A stretch of DNA of 64,000 bases from Candidatus Gallispira edinburgensis (GCA_904395805.1 CAJFNV010000054.1:20520-84519); one strand, 5' to 3'; positions 50,563 to 60,916 are shown, numbered from the stretch's first letter. Notes: generated from the sequence alone by a model not told the origin. Numbers and translations are program-made.

Positions 50563-50627
50563 ATAACCAAAAGTTATAACTCCATAACCAAAAGGAAGTT
50601 CACTGTTCGGTAAATATAATGTATAAT
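50563..50627 (+). promoter_or_regulatory. Promoter TTCACT-17-TATAAT with two upstream direct repeats ATAACCAAAAG
   Basis: Repeats at 50563-50573 and 50584-50594 (21-bp period); -35 at 50599-50604, -10 at 50622-50627. Confidence 0.55.
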
Positions 50628-50736
50628 TAAATCATAGATAACAAAACTATTTATATTTAAGCTGTTATAAAATTTACAATATAAACAGCAGATATTTTAA
50701 TCGGCAAAATATACAATTTTTAAGGAGGAATTAAAC

Positions 50737-51867
50737 ATGAAAAGAAAACTTTTTTGTACAGCTATGGCAGCAGTTTTATCAGTATCAATTCTGACTGCAT
50801 GCAGCAGCTCACCATCATCAGGCACACAGGGTAAAACAGAAAGTACAACCACAGAAGCTTCCGCTGACAACGACAGCAGTGTACTAACTATTGCAAAGCA
50901 GGGAATGTTCTCATCAGGGGGAACTGTTACCGAGCCTGTTGAAGGCGAATTTGACGAAACTACAAACTGGCTCGATAATACAAGAGCAGGAAATACAGCC
51001 CACGTTGACCATGCAAATGTATTATACCAGATCCCGGAGAATGATAATGGCAACCCTATTGTATATCTTCACGGATATGGTCAATCAAGAATGGGCTGGA
51101 TGACAACACCTGACGGTCGTGAAGGATGGTCAGATATTTTCCTTAAAAACGGACACAGCGCCTTTTTAGTTGATCAGCCAAGACGAGGTGAAGCAGGCTC
51201 TACGGCAAATATGACAACAGACAACATTGATACATGGACTGAGGATTCAAAAGAATATATGCCGGGAGATCAGGCATGGTACACACATTTCAGAATAGGC
51301 AGGGTAGCTCCCGAAAGATACGAAGGTTCACAGTTCCCTGAGGGCGAAAAAGCACAAAATCAGTTCTTCCGTCAGATGACACCTAATACAGGAAGCTATG
51401 ATCAGGCAGTAGCTGCTGACGCATTAAGTGCAGTTATGGCTGATGTAAAGGAAATGACAGGCAACAAATCTATTTTCATTACACATTCTCAGGGCGGAAG
51501 AGTAGGCTGGGATGTTGATGTCGAAAATATATCAGCAATTGTGGCAATTGAGCCGGGCGGAACACCTGAGATAGGTTCCGAACAGTATACAAAACTTCTT
51601 GAAGCTAATATACCTATTGCAATTTATTTCGGTGATTACATTGATAACGGTCCCGAGGACATTCAGTCAACAGACTTTTGGAAACAGGTCAGAGACGGAG
51701 CACTTGCCTTTGCCGAACAGTATAATGCAGACGGTGGCGACTGTACAGTTGTTGATCTTCCAAAGATAGGAATTACAGGAAACAGCCACTTTATGTTCCA
51801 GGAAATGAATAACAAAGAAATTGCAGACCATATTGAATCATGGCTTGGAGAAAGAGGTTTAAACTAA
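50737..51867 (+). CDS. Lipoprotein alpha/beta hydrolase (esterase-like)
   Basis: Lipobox LTAC; VYLHGYGQSRMGW, THSQGGRVGW nucleophile elbow. Confidence 0.8.
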   Translation: MKRKLFCTAMAAVLSVSILTACSSSPSSGTQGKTESTTTEASADNDSSVLTIAKQGMFSSGGTVTEPVEGEFDETTNWLDNTRAGNTAHVDHANVLYQIPENDNGNPIVYLHGYGQSRMGWMTTPDGREGWSDIFLKNGHSAFLVDQPRRGEAGSTANMTTDNIDTWTEDSKEYMPGDQAWYTHFRIGRVAPERYEGSQFPEGEKAQNQFFRQMTPNTGSYDQAVAADALSAVMADVKEMTGNKSIFITHSQGGRVGWDVDVENISAIVAIEPGGTPEIGSEQYTKLLEANIPIAIYFGDYIDNGPEDIQSTDFWKQVRDGALAFAEQYNADGGDCTVVDLPKIGITGNSHFMFQEMNNKEIADHIESWLGERGLN

Positions 51868-51946
51868 AAAATCATTCTTTAGGCACACTAAAAATTAATA
51901 TACAAATAAGGATAGAGTAATTTAATTTTACTCTATCCTTATTTTT

Positions 51947-53014
51947 TTAATTATAAATTGCCGTCTTTGTATTGCTGTCCCAGTTTACTTCCGCACCAAG
52001 AGCCTCACCCAGCACTCTGAAGGGTACAAACATTCTTCCGTCCTTTATTTCTGCTGTAACACCATTTTCCATATATGTATCTTCACCGTTTATATTCACG
52101 ATCCCCGAACCTGCCGTAAATGAAACAGTATTTCCGTTATATGTTATAATAGCTGTCTTTGTATACTCATTCCATGATACCGTATTAATACTTCCGTTAC
52201 CGCTGTAGCCGTCTGCAAGAGCAAGGCTTACGGCTCTAAGAGGAACAAGGGTAGCCCATGAGCCGGCCTGTATATAAGGAGCACCTTCTATAATGACATT
52301 GCTGCCGTTTACAACCATTATGCTGCTTCCTATTGTCACCTGAACACTGTTGATCTTATTATCTGATTTTACAGTTTCTGTTGTTTCTTCTGTTTCAGAT
52401 TCTGTTGCTGTTTCCGTTGATCTTACACCGCCATCGTTAAATACATAATTGCCATAGCTTAAAGAGGTATCATTTACCTTTCCTGTCATTTTAAGTCTTA
52501 CAGGTCCGTCCTCCTTAACATATACAGGCAGCGGTATAGAATAATATGGTTCATCAATCGAGCCATTAAAATTTGTCAGAGATCTGTCTGCATATTCTCC
52601 GGGAATATTGCAGAGAGATACCCTTATATTGTAATCATCTAATCTTGTTATTTTATAGGGTACATATGAAACAGGTCTGCCTGACATAGCATCATAAAAG
52701 CCGTCACTTCCGTTCCATGTATAATTTCTGTATCCGCTGTACTGATAACCTGTTCCCTTTCCATTATAACCTGTTTCGTCGGTTTTCCCATTTCCGTTAA
52801 TTACATCCGATGAAAAAACAACTGCATTTTCAAACTCAATCTCTATGTAAGCACCTGTTGCAACTTCATTGCCGGGCTGTATAATGAGCTGTGCACTTAC
52901 AGCTTCTCCTGCCTTCTTTACAGCACCGCTTTCATTTATGCGGTTTCTTGAGCCGGCATAAGCATAAGAGGACATAATTATTATAAATACAAGGATTAAA
53001 CATATTTTCTTCAT
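51947..53014 (-). CDS. Secreted stalk-domain (copper amine oxidase N-term-like) protein
   Basis: Signal peptide; SWATLVPLRAVSLALADG and DGRMFVPFRVLGEALGAEVNWD; E/T linker. Confidence 0.82.
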   Translation of the reverse strand: MKKICLILVFIIIMSSYAYAGSRNRINESGAVKKAGEAVSAQLIIQPGNEVATGAYIEIEFENAVVFSSDVINGNGKTDETGYNGKGTGYQYSGYRNYTWNGSDGFYDAMSGRPVSYVPYKITRLDDYNIRVSLCNIPGEYADRSLTNFNGSIDEPYYSIPLPVYVKEDGPVRLKMTGKVNDTSLSYGNYVFNDGGVRSTETATESETEETTETVKSDNKINSVQVTIGSSIMVVNGSNVIIEGAPYIQAGSWATLVPLRAVSLALADGYSGNGSINTVSWNEYTKTAIITYNGNTVSFTAGSGIVNINGEDTYMENGVTAEIKDGRMFVPFRVLGEALGAEVNWDSNTKTAIYN

Positions 53015-53059
53015 AAAACCACCCTAAAGTTTAAGGTGCTGCATTTTGCAGCACCCCCA

Positions 53060-54136
53060 TTAATTAAAATAAGCTGTCTTTGTTTCTGCGTCCCAGCTGA
53101 CTTCTGCACCGAGAGCCTCACCTAAAGTTCTGAAAGGTACAAACATTCTGCTGTCCTTTATTTCCGCACTTACTCCGTATGCCATAACACTTGACCTGCC
53201 GTTTATATAAACAATATTTGAGCCTGCCGTAAACTTTATTTCATTATTATTATATGTTATAGTTGCAGTCTTTGTTTCTGCATCCCAGCTGACACATTCA
53301 GAATCTCCAACAACACCCTGACTTACAGCTCTTAAAGGGATCATTGTTGAACTTGAAGACTGCTGAATATAAGCAGGAGCATCAATACTTATTCTGGTAC
53401 CGTTTACAACAATTGAATTTGCGCCTATCTGTACTTCAACTCTGTTGTCAAGAACAGTATCTGAATTGTTATCTTCATTTACATTTTCCGTTGTTGTTTC
53501 TGTTGTACTCTCTGTTACAGCAGTTGTTGTAGTTTCGGATGTAGCAAGGCTGTTGTTTATATCAGAATCTCCGGAACTGCTTATTGACGTTCCGTTGCTA
53601 TCAATGCTTACAGTTACTTCTGCATCGCCGTCAGAATCTGCATATACTACAAGAGGGATTGAATAATAGGGCGCTCTTCCCGAACCGTTTACATCGGTAA
53701 GAGAATTACCTACATAAGCATCAGGCAAATTAATTAAAAATACCTCTATCTGAATGTCATTCATTCTTCTTATGTAGTAAGGAAGCTGACTGCTCTTTGT
53801 ATAAGGAACTACTTCACCAAAACTCTTTGTTCTGTCCCAGGTAACACCGTTCTCATTGTACTGGTAGCCGCCTTCCCTGTAGCCGATTTCTTTAGTATCA
53901 GTACTTGTTCCGTCAATTATATCCTGTGAAAACACAGTAGCATTTGTAAAAGTAATAATAATTGAGGAGCCTGTTTCAACCTCTGAATGAGGTGTGATTT
54001 CATAGGAAGCGGAAGCAAGGGACGTACCGTCCTTAACATGCTGTATTTTTGTAACAGTGTTTGTTGATGCTGCAAATACAGCCGCTCCTGAATTTAAAGC
54101 AAAAACAAAAGATAATAACATCAAAAATTTTTTCAT
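53060..54136 (-). CDS. Secreted stalk-domain protein, paralog of neighbour
   Basis: Same architecture as 51947-53014; MIPLRAVSQG, DSRMFVPFRTLGEALGAEVSWD; start MKKFLMLLSFVF at 54136. Confidence 0.82.
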   Translation of the reverse strand: MKKFLMLLSFVFALNSGAAVFAASTNTVTKIQHVKDGTSLASASYEITPHSEVETGSSIIITFTNATVFSQDIIDGTSTDTKEIGYREGGYQYNENGVTWDRTKSFGEVVPYTKSSQLPYYIRRMNDIQIEVFLINLPDAYVGNSLTDVNGSGRAPYYSIPLVVYADSDGDAEVTVSIDSNGTSISSSGDSDINNSLATSETTTTAVTESTTETTTENVNEDNNSDTVLDNRVEVQIGANSIVVNGTRISIDAPAYIQQSSSSTMIPLRAVSQGVVGDSECVSWDAETKTATITYNNNEIKFTAGSNIVYINGRSSVMAYGVSAEIKDSRMFVPFRTLGEALGAEVSWDAETKTAYFN

Positions 54137-54149
54137 AATAACATCTCCT

Positions 54150-54791
54150 TTAAAAATCTGTTTCTCTGTCAACAAAAACAGGATCATCTTCTTTGATTAT
54201 CACTGCCTTGTTGCCTGTTATATTGACAACATTTTCAATAAGCTTATCCGCCATATCAACTTCACAAAGTACGATAAATTCCACTTTGTCCGTGTATATG
54301 CTATCCTCTAAAATATGTCCGCCGTTCATCACCTCATATTGTACCTTACCCGAAAGAGTATAGTCAACTGTAAATTTTATCCTTATGTGAGGGATCCTTT
54401 CAATAAGCCCCGCATTGGCAAGTCCCGCCTTTGCAGCAGAGCTGTAAGCCCTTACCAGACCTCCCGTGCCAAGAAGAGTACCTCCGAAATACCTTGTTAC
54501 CACAACGATCGTGTTTTTAATATCACGTCCTCTCAGGACATCAAGTATAGGCATTCCTGCCGTTCCTCCCGGCTCACCGTCATCGGAATACCTTTGTACC
54601 TGATTTCTTTCACCGATCTGATATGCATAACAGTTATGCCTTGCATCCCAGTACTGCTTTTTTATTTCATCAATATATTCTGCTGCCTCATCCTCAGAGG
54701 CAACAGGCTTAACATTGGCTATAAACCGTGATTTCTTCTCTACGATTTCCGCCGTACCATATCCTTTTACAGTTACATATTTATCCGTCAT
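54150..54791 (-). CDS. YigZ/IMPACT family protein
   Basis: KKSRFIANVKPV, ARHNCYAYQIG, DDGEPGGTAGMPIL, VVVTRYFGGTLLGTGGLVRAYS. Confidence 0.93.
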   Translation of the reverse strand: MTDKYVTVKGYGTAEIVEKKSRFIANVKPVASEDEAAEYIDEIKKQYWDARHNCYAYQIGERNQVQRYSDDGEPGGTAGMPILDVLRGRDIKNTIVVVTRYFGGTLLGTGGLVRAYSSAAKAGLANAGLIERIPHIRIKFTVDYTLSGKVQYEVMNGGHILEDSIYTDKVEFIVLCEVDMADKLIENVVNITGNKAVIIKEDDPVFVDRETDF

Positions 54792-54803
54792 TACATCACC
54801 ACA

Positions 54804-55505
54804 TTATCCCCAGCCAAAAAGCTTTGCAAGGAGTACATTCATAATAACATTATTATCATAGAGAATTCTGCCTAAAATAGAATTATCCACAGCCTCTATA
54901 ATATCAGCAAAAACAGGAGTTGCAATAAAAAGAGTGGAGAGGGCCATTATCACCCATACAAAAACAACTCCCCAGAATAATCCAAGTATTCCTCCTCCTA
55001 TTCCGTTCACCTGCTTTATAACAGGAAGCTTGACAGCAAGCTGCAATGTACCTGCAGCCACCTTAATAATTACAAGTATAACAGCAAACACAAGTATACT
55101 TATAACAATATTAAGTATTATATTTGCAATATATCCGGCAATATATTCCTGTAAGCTGTTTACACCCAGAAGATCGTATATAACGGAATTATTGTTATCT
55201 ATAAGAAGTCCCTTAAGAGCTTCCGGAAGTGTAAGAGCATTGATTGCATCGATCTGTCCTGCACCGCTTTCAACGCTGACCGTATCAAGGCTCATAACTC
55301 CATATACAAATTCTCTCAATGAATCAAATATAAATGTATTTCTTATCAATCCGCTTATAACAGGGTAAAGTAAATAAGTTACAAGCAATGATATAAGCCA
55401 TGAACAGGACTTTAAAATACTTTCAACAAGTCCTCTTGAGGCAAATATAAATATAAAAAGCAAAATAACTATAATAATTACAATATCAACAATATAATTA
55501 ACCAT
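54804..55505 (-). CDS. CvpA-family membrane protein
   Basis: Hydrophobic CvpA-like protein; start at MVNYIVDIV with RBS aggagg. The N-terminal extension in the ORF track reads through the duplicated insert. Confidence 0.72.
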   Translation of the reverse strand: MVNYIVDIVIIIVILLFIFIFASRGLVESILKSCSWLISLLVTYLLYPVISGLIRNTFIFDSLREFVYGVMSLDTVSVESGAGQIDAINALTLPEALKGLLIDNNNSVIYDLLGVNSLQEYIAGYIANIILNIVISILVFAVILVIIKVAAGTLQLAVKLPVIKQVNGIGGGILGLFWGVVFVWVIMALSTLFIATPVFADIIEAVDNSILGRILYDNNVIMNVLLAKLFGWG

Positions 55506-55513
55506 ACATCCTC

Positions 55514-55672
55514 CTATTGAGTCTGTGCCTCTGCATAATTCAAATCTTCTTAAATCCCTTCCTCTACATATTTCACACAAGGCTCCCTTGCCTAAAGGGA
55601 GCTGTCAGCCCTAAGGCTGACTGAGGGATTCCACCCAATTGACATGTTTGCTATTGAGTCTGTGCCTCTGCA
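55514..55672. repeat. Palindromic element (copy B) bracketed by exact 22-bp direct repeats
   Basis: ctattgagtctgtgcctctgca at 55514-55535 and 55651-55672; between them ggctcccttgcctaaagggagctgtcagccctaaggctgactgaggg. Confidence 0.85.
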
Positions 55673-57189
55673 GTCGTTTCATTGGTTGTTTCTGCAGTTG
55701 TTTCCTCTGCACCATTCATATCTTCTTCCGTTTCCTCTTCCATAGTTACACCTCTTTTAACATCAAGAAGCTGCATCTTTGTAGGAGTAACGAGTATTAC
55801 TCTGTCAACGGAATCATAAAACTGCATGCCTGTTACATTCTGAACAGCCGTATACCTCCACAGTTCACTGCCTCTGTAATTATATGCAATAAATTCCTTA
55901 TCTACGGTAATTATTGTGCCCTTATCAGATGATGATATATCCGTTATTCTGTCATCAGCCTTTGCAGAGCCTGTTTCCCTGCCGTTCATATTGTACCAGT
56001 GGACAGTATTTTCTTCAGCCATTGCTGCCTCATCGGAAATATCAAGAGCTTCACCATAGGCAACAGCCACATATTTATTGTTGACAATATCAAAAGCAGT
56101 CACATAGTTATCAAATGTTATTTCCCACTTTTTATTGAATGAATTTCTGGTTGAGCAATCAATATTCATCATTGACGTATCGCTTGCAACAATACAATGA
56201 TTATCCGGAAGAAATCTCACTATTGCAGCAATTGCATCAGGCACTTCAATTGCACTTACAAGTCCGTCACTTGACTCTGTTGCCTGTGCTTCAGCTCTCG
56301 TTGTATAATAGAAAAGAACACTTGATTTGATTTTAATATCATTGTAATCAACAAGTGTCATTGAGAGAATCGTACCGTCGTCAGAAACGTCAATACCAAT
56401 AGGAATACCGTCTTTTGAAGCCCTTGAGCCCTCAAACATTGTTTCTCCCGTATTGGAATAAACATCTACTCTGTAGTCATCCTCGACCTTGCACACTACT
56501 GCACAGCAGCCTATAGGATTTATGGCAAAGGTAGTAATAGGTCCTGCTGTTGCGATCTGATAAATACGTCCTGTTCTGTCATAAACATTTATAGTTTTGC
56601 TGTTGCTGTCAGCAACGGCAACATAACCCCCGTCACTTAACATATAGGGAGCTGACATGGTAAATGTATCAGACCAGAGAGTTTCACCCTTTTCATCGAG
56701 AAAAAGCATACCATCCTTTGAAACATAAAAAATATTATCTCCGCTCACATAAAAATCAGCCTTTGAACTCATGCTGTATTCCTTTGAAAACATGACCTGT
56801 TTTTCACCGATTTTAATAATATTATTGGAGTTAAATACAAAGGCAATAACAAGGAGCACCACTATTGCAACAAGAGCGATCAAAGATGTCCTGTTAGCCT
56901 TTACAAATTTTTTAATATTCTTTTTATTGGGACTGAAAGCCTTTATCTTTTTAATATTTGATGCCTTTTTCGGAGGCTTTACTTTTTTCTTTTTAGCCTT
57001 CCCCTTGCCATCGATCACCTTTATATCAGGCTTTCCTTCTTTTTTTTCAGCGTTTTCAGTATTTTCTTTATTTTCTTCAGAGCCTTCATTTTGTTTTACA
57101 TTTTCTTCACTGACAGGCTCTGTGACATTATCCTTTTTTATTTCATCTGCTGCATTTTCAGCAGCATCCCTTTTCTTATCTTCGTCCAT
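55651..57189 (-). CDS. Single-pass membrane protein with beta-propeller-like extracytoplasmic region (DUF5711-like)
   Basis: Charged Lys/Glu-rich cytoplasmic N-terminus, one TM (TSLIALVAIVVLLVIAFVF), PQQ/WD-like repeats; T/E-rich C-terminus. Confidence 0.65.
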   Translation of the reverse strand: MDEDKKRDAAENAADEIKKDNVTEPVSEENVKQNEGSEENKENTENAEKKEGKPDIKVIDGKGKAKKKKVKPPKKASNIKKIKAFSPNKKNIKKFVKANRTSLIALVAIVVLLVIAFVFNSNNIIKIGEKQVMFSKEYSMSSKADFYVSGDNIFYVSKDGMLFLDEKGETLWSDTFTMSAPYMLSDGGYVAVADSNSKTINVYDRTGRIYQIATAGPITTFAINPIGCCAVVCKVEDDYRVDVYSNTGETMFEGSRASKDGIPIGIDVSDDGTILSMTLVDYNDIKIKSSVLFYYTTRAEAQATESSDGLVSAIEVPDAIAAIVRFLPDNHCIVASDTSMMNIDCSTRNSFNKKWEITFDNYVTAFDIVNNKYVAVAYGEALDISDEAAMAEENTVHWYNMNGRETGSAKADDRITDISSSDKGTIITVDKEFIAYNYRGSELWRYTAVQNVTGMQFYDSVDRVILVTPTKMQLLDVKRGVTMEEETEEDMNGAEETTAETTNETTAEAQTQ

Positions 57190-57351
57190 AATGACCTCCA
57201 TATTCCGGACATATGTATACCTATAATAATTATACCCTCTTTTCCTTTATATGTAAACCTTTTTTATTATTAAAAATTCCTGTCGATACCTTTATTGTAA
57301 CACATTTGAAGTCCTTTACATATATTACAACAGCAGTATGGAGGGCGAAAT

Positions 57352-58596
57352 ATGAGTTGCTATATTATTGAAGGCGGCAGCAGACTAAGCGGTGAAGTAC
57401 AGATAAGCGGAGCAAAAAATGCAGTATTGCCCATACTTGCGGCAGCAGCAGCAAGGAAAGAGAGCAAAATAAAAAATATACCATTTTTATCAGATGTTTC
57501 AAATACGCTGCGGATTTTAGAAAAGCTGGGAATGGATATAAAAGCAGAAAACAACACAGTCACAACACTTAACAATATAAACAGTACAGAACTTGACAGG
57601 GACCTTAGCCGTAAAATGAGGTCCTCTGTGTTATTTCTTGGAGCTTTGCTTGGTAAATACGGCGAGGTAACAATATACGAGCCCGGCGGATGTCAGCTTG
57701 GGCAAAGACCTATAGATATTCACCTTTGGGCAATGGAACAGCTTGGAGCTGAAATAAAACAGATTGATGAGAGAATAATATGCAAAGGCAAACTGAAAGG
57801 CACTGATATCACTCTCCCCATAATATCGGTAGGTGTAACGGAAAATATAATACTTGCAGCAATAAACGCAAAAGGCACGACTATTATAAACAATTCGGCA
57901 ATGGAACCTGAAATTGACGATCTTATAAAATACCTCAATGAAAGCGGAAGTAAAATAACCCGCCGCAATAATACAATAATAATAGAAGAAAGCGCCTCTG
58001 ATAATTACTGTGAGCACAGCATAATGCCCGATAGAATTGAAACGGGAACATACCTTGGTATGGCAGCGGCAACAGGGGGCGAATTATTTATAAAAGGTGC
58101 AGACCCTGGCCATATTAAATTTATAATTTCATTATTTGAAAAAACCGGATGTATAATAAAAACAGATTTCAGCACAATATATATAGATGCTCCCTCAAAA
58201 TTATATTCTATCCCCGAAGTCACGACCCGACCCTATCCTTATTTTCCCACAGATATGCAGCCTCAGCTTATGGCAGTTCTTTCAAAAGCAGAGGGCAGTT
58301 GTATTATAAACGAAACATTGTTTTCGGCAAGAAATAAGCATATCCCCGAATTAATAAAAATGGGAGCTGATATAAAGGAAATAACAAGCTCACAATTTGA
58401 GGTAACAGGAGTAAAAAAACTTATCGGAGCAGAACTTTATGCAAAAGACCTTAGGGGCGGAGCAGCACTTGTAACCGCAGCCTTAAGTGCCGAAGGTGAA
58501 AGCAGAATATACGGAACAGAACATATAATAAGAGGCTATGAAGCATTATGTGCAAAGCTTACGGCAGCAGGCGGAAAAATAAAATTAATAAAATAG
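57352..58596 (+). CDS. murA: UDP-N-acetylglucosamine 1-carboxyvinyltransferase
   Basis: GGSRLSGEVQISGAKNAVLPILAAA, DLRGGAALVTAAL; PGGCQLGQRPIDIHLWAMEQLGA. Confidence 0.93.
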   Translation: MSCYIIEGGSRLSGEVQISGAKNAVLPILAAAAARKESKIKNIPFLSDVSNTLRILEKLGMDIKAENNTVTTLNNINSTELDRDLSRKMRSSVLFLGALLGKYGEVTIYEPGGCQLGQRPIDIHLWAMEQLGAEIKQIDERIICKGKLKGTDITLPIISVGVTENIILAAINAKGTTIINNSAMEPEIDDLIKYLNESGSKITRRNNTIIIEESASDNYCEHSIMPDRIETGTYLGMAAATGGELFIKGADPGHIKFIISLFEKTGCIIKTDFSTIYIDAPSKLYSIPEVTTRPYPYFPTDMQPQLMAVLSKAEGSCIINETLFSARNKHIPELIKMGADIKEITSSQFEVTGVKKLIGAELYAKDLRGGAALVTAALSAEGESRIYGTEHIIRGYEALCAKLTAAGGKIKLIK

Positions 58597-58666
58597 ATGA
58601 AAAAACTTAATAAAATTAATTTTCTAGTATTTTACTCGGAGTTAGCAAGAGCTAATAACTTTAAAT

Positions 58667-58685
58667 AATAATGATTATCATTTAT
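58667..58685. promoter_or_regulatory. Fur-box-like dyad upstream of pfl
   Basis: AATAATGATTATCATTTAT vs GATAATGATAATCATTATC, 14/19 by eye. Confidence 0.45.
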
Positions 58686-58698
58686 TTGGTTTTTTATA

Positions 58699-58728
58699 TT
58701 GACATAATCTTGTCATATGTGTTATTAT
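58699..58728 (+). promoter_or_regulatory. pfl promoter overlapped by inverted repeat TGACA-N6-TGTCA
   Basis: TTGACA at 58699-58704, -10 TTATTA/TATTAT at 58722-58728 (17-18 bp); TGACATAATCTTGTCA at 58700-58715. Confidence 0.6.
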
Positions 58729-58732
58729 TAAT

Positions 58733-58793
58733 GCTGTCAGGAACATAAAAATCGACAAACTCTATTAATAAGATTTATATAGTTTCTGACAGC
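58733..58793 (+). other. 5'-leader stem of pfl transcript
   Basis: GCTGTCAGGAAC (58733-58744) pairs with GTTTCTGACAGC (58782-58793): 12 bp with one G-U. Confidence 0.6.
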
Positions 58794-58838
58794 GTTATGA
58801 TTTACAACTTTTTTATATACGATTTGGAGGAGTAAAAA

Positions 58839-60893
58839 ATGAATCAAGAATGGAATGGCTTTGTCAAGGGTGTTTGGCAAAAAGAGATCAACGTAAGAGA
58901 CTTTATTCAGAAAAACTACACACCTTATGACGGCGATGATTCCTTCCTTGCCGGCCCTACTAAGGCAACCGAGGAACTTTGGGCACAGGTAATGGAGCTT
59001 TCAAAGAAGGAGAGGGAAGCCGGCGGTGTCCTTGATATGGATACAAAAATTATTTCAACTATTACATCCCATAAGGCTGGATATCTGGACAAAACAAAGG
59101 AAAAGATTGTAGGCTTCCAGACAGACAAGCCATTTAAGCGTTCATTACAGCCTTACGGCGGTATCAGAATGGCTGTTAAGGCATGTAAAGATAACGGTTA
59201 TGAAGTTGACCCTGAAATCGTTGAGTTTTTCACAACTCACAGAAAAACACATAACGCAGGTGTTTTTGATGCATATACAGATGAGATGAGAGCTTGCCGT
59301 TCAAGTCATATAATCACAGGTCTTCCTGATGCTTACGGCAGAGGCAGAATTATAGGTGACTACAGAAGAGTTGCTCTTTATGGTGTAGACAGACTTATTG
59401 AAGATAAAATCAACCAGAAGAAAACTACAAAGACAATAATGTTCTCTGAAGTTATAAGAGACAGAGAAGAGCTTTCAGAACAGATAAGAGCTTTAGAAGA
59501 TTTAAAGAAGCTTGGTGAAATTTACGGTTATGATATTTCAAGACCTGCAAAGAATGTTCAGGAAGCTATCCAGTGGCTGTATTTCGGATACCTTGCCGCA
59601 GTTAAGGAACAGAACGGTGCCGCTATGTCATTAGGCAGAACATCAACATTTATTGATATTTATGCTGAAAGAGATTTAGCAAACGGCACATTTACAGAAG
59701 AAGAAATTCAGGAATTTGTTGACCACTTCATTATGAAGTTAAGACTTGTTAAGTTTGCAAGAACACCTGAATACAACGCATTATTCTCAGGCGACCCTAC
59801 ATGGGTAACAGAGTCAATCGGCGGTGTAGGTATTGACGGCAGACATATGGTTACAAAGATGAGTTTCAGATACCTTCATACTTTACAGAATTTAGGTACA
59901 GCTCCTGAGCCTAACTTAACAGTACTCTGGTCTACAAGACTTCCTATGAACTTTAAGAAATTCTGTGCAAAGACTTCAATTGAATCTTCATCAATACAGT
60001 ATGAGAACGATGATCTTATGAGAGTTACTCACGGTGATGACTATGCCATTGCCTGCTGTGTATCTTCAATGAGAGTAGGTAAGGAAATGCAGTTCTTCGG
60101 AGCAAGAGCAAACCTTGCAAAGTGTCTCCTTTATGCTATAAACGGCGGTGTTGATGAGATCACAAAGAAGCAGGTAGGTCCTAAGTACAGACCTATCACA
60201 TCTGAATACCTTGACTATGATGAAGTACTTGACAGATACAAGGATATGATGAAGTGGCTTGCAGGTGTATATGTAAATGCTCTTAACATTATTCACTATA
60301 TGCATGACAAGTACTGCTATGAAAAGCTTCAGATGGCTTTACATGACAGAGAGGTGACCCGTTGGTTTGCAACAGGTATTGCAGGTCTTTCAGTAGTTGC
60401 CGATTCACTTTCAGCTATTAAATATGCTAAGGTTAAGACAATAAGAGATGAAAACGGTATCGTTGTAGACTATGAAGTAGAAGGCGATTTCCCTAAGTAC
60501 GGTAACGATGATGACAGAGTAGACTCAATTGCTGCAACCCTTGTACATGAATTTATGCAGTATGTAAAGAGTAATCACACATACAGACATGGTATTCCGA
60601 CAACATCAATTCTTACTATAACTTCAAATGTAGTTTACGGTAAGAATACAGGCTCAACACCTGACGGAAGAAAGGGCGGGGAACCATTTGCTCCGGGTGC
60701 CAACCCAATGCACAGAAGAGATTCACACGGAGCTGTAGCTTCACTTTCATCTGTATCAAAGCTTCCGTTCAGAGATGCACAGGATGGTATATCTAATACA
60801 TTCTCAATCATACCAAACGCACTCGGAAAGGATGCCACTGTATTTGCAGGAGACCTTGAAGTAGACTTAGACCTTAATTCAGAGGATAAGTAA
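58839..60893 (+). CDS. pflB: Pyruvate formate-lyase core lacking the C-terminal glycyl-radical domain
   Basis: PFL family throughout incl. catalytic [24 protein letters not shown]; ends ...[33 protein letters not shown] with no RVSGYAV motif (684 aa). Confidence 0.93.
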   Translation: MNQEWNGFVKGVWQKEINVRDFIQKNYTPYDGDDSFLAGPTKATEELWAQVMELSKKEREAGGVLDMDTKIISTITSHKAGYLDKTKEKIVGFQTDKPFKRSLQPYGGIRMAVKACKDNGYEVDPEIVEFFTTHRKTHNAGVFDAYTDEMRACRSSHIITGLPDAYGRGRIIGDYRRVALYGVDRLIEDKINQKKTTKTIMFSEVIRDREELSEQIRALEDLKKLGEIYGYDISRPAKNVQEAIQWLYFGYLAAVKEQNGAAMSLGRTSTFIDIYAERDLANGTFTEEEIQEFVDHFIMKLRLVKFARTPEYNALFSGDPTWVTESIGGVGIDGRHMVTKMSFRYLHTLQNLGTAPEPNLTVLWSTRLPMNFKKFCAKTSIESSSIQYENDDLMRVTHGDDYAIACCVSSMRVGKEMQFFGARANLAKCLLYAINGGVDEITKKQVGPKYRPITSEYLDYDEVLDRYKDMMKWLAGVYVNALNIIHYMHDKYCYEKLQMALHDREVTRWFATGIAGLSVVADSLSAIKYAKVKTIRDENGIVVDYEVEGDFPKYGNDDDRVDSIAATLVHEFMQYVKSNHTYRHGIPTTSILTITSNVVYGKNTGSTPDGRKGGEPFAPGANPMHRRDSHGAVASLSSVSKLPFRDAQDGISNTFSIIPNALGKDATVFAGDLEVDLDLNSEDK

Positions 60894-60916
60894 TTGACCT
60901 TGAAAAGGGTGATAAA

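Noticed and set aside
53031-53058. Strong Rho-independent terminator after the 53060-54136 gene
   Set aside because: Perfect ggtgctgca/tgcagcacc hairpin but no U-tract on the transcribed strand; left uncalled.
54804-55580. N-terminally extended CvpA ORF
   Set aside because: The extension reads through the repeat-bearing insert and the 22-bp duplication; the ATG at 55505 has a good RBS.
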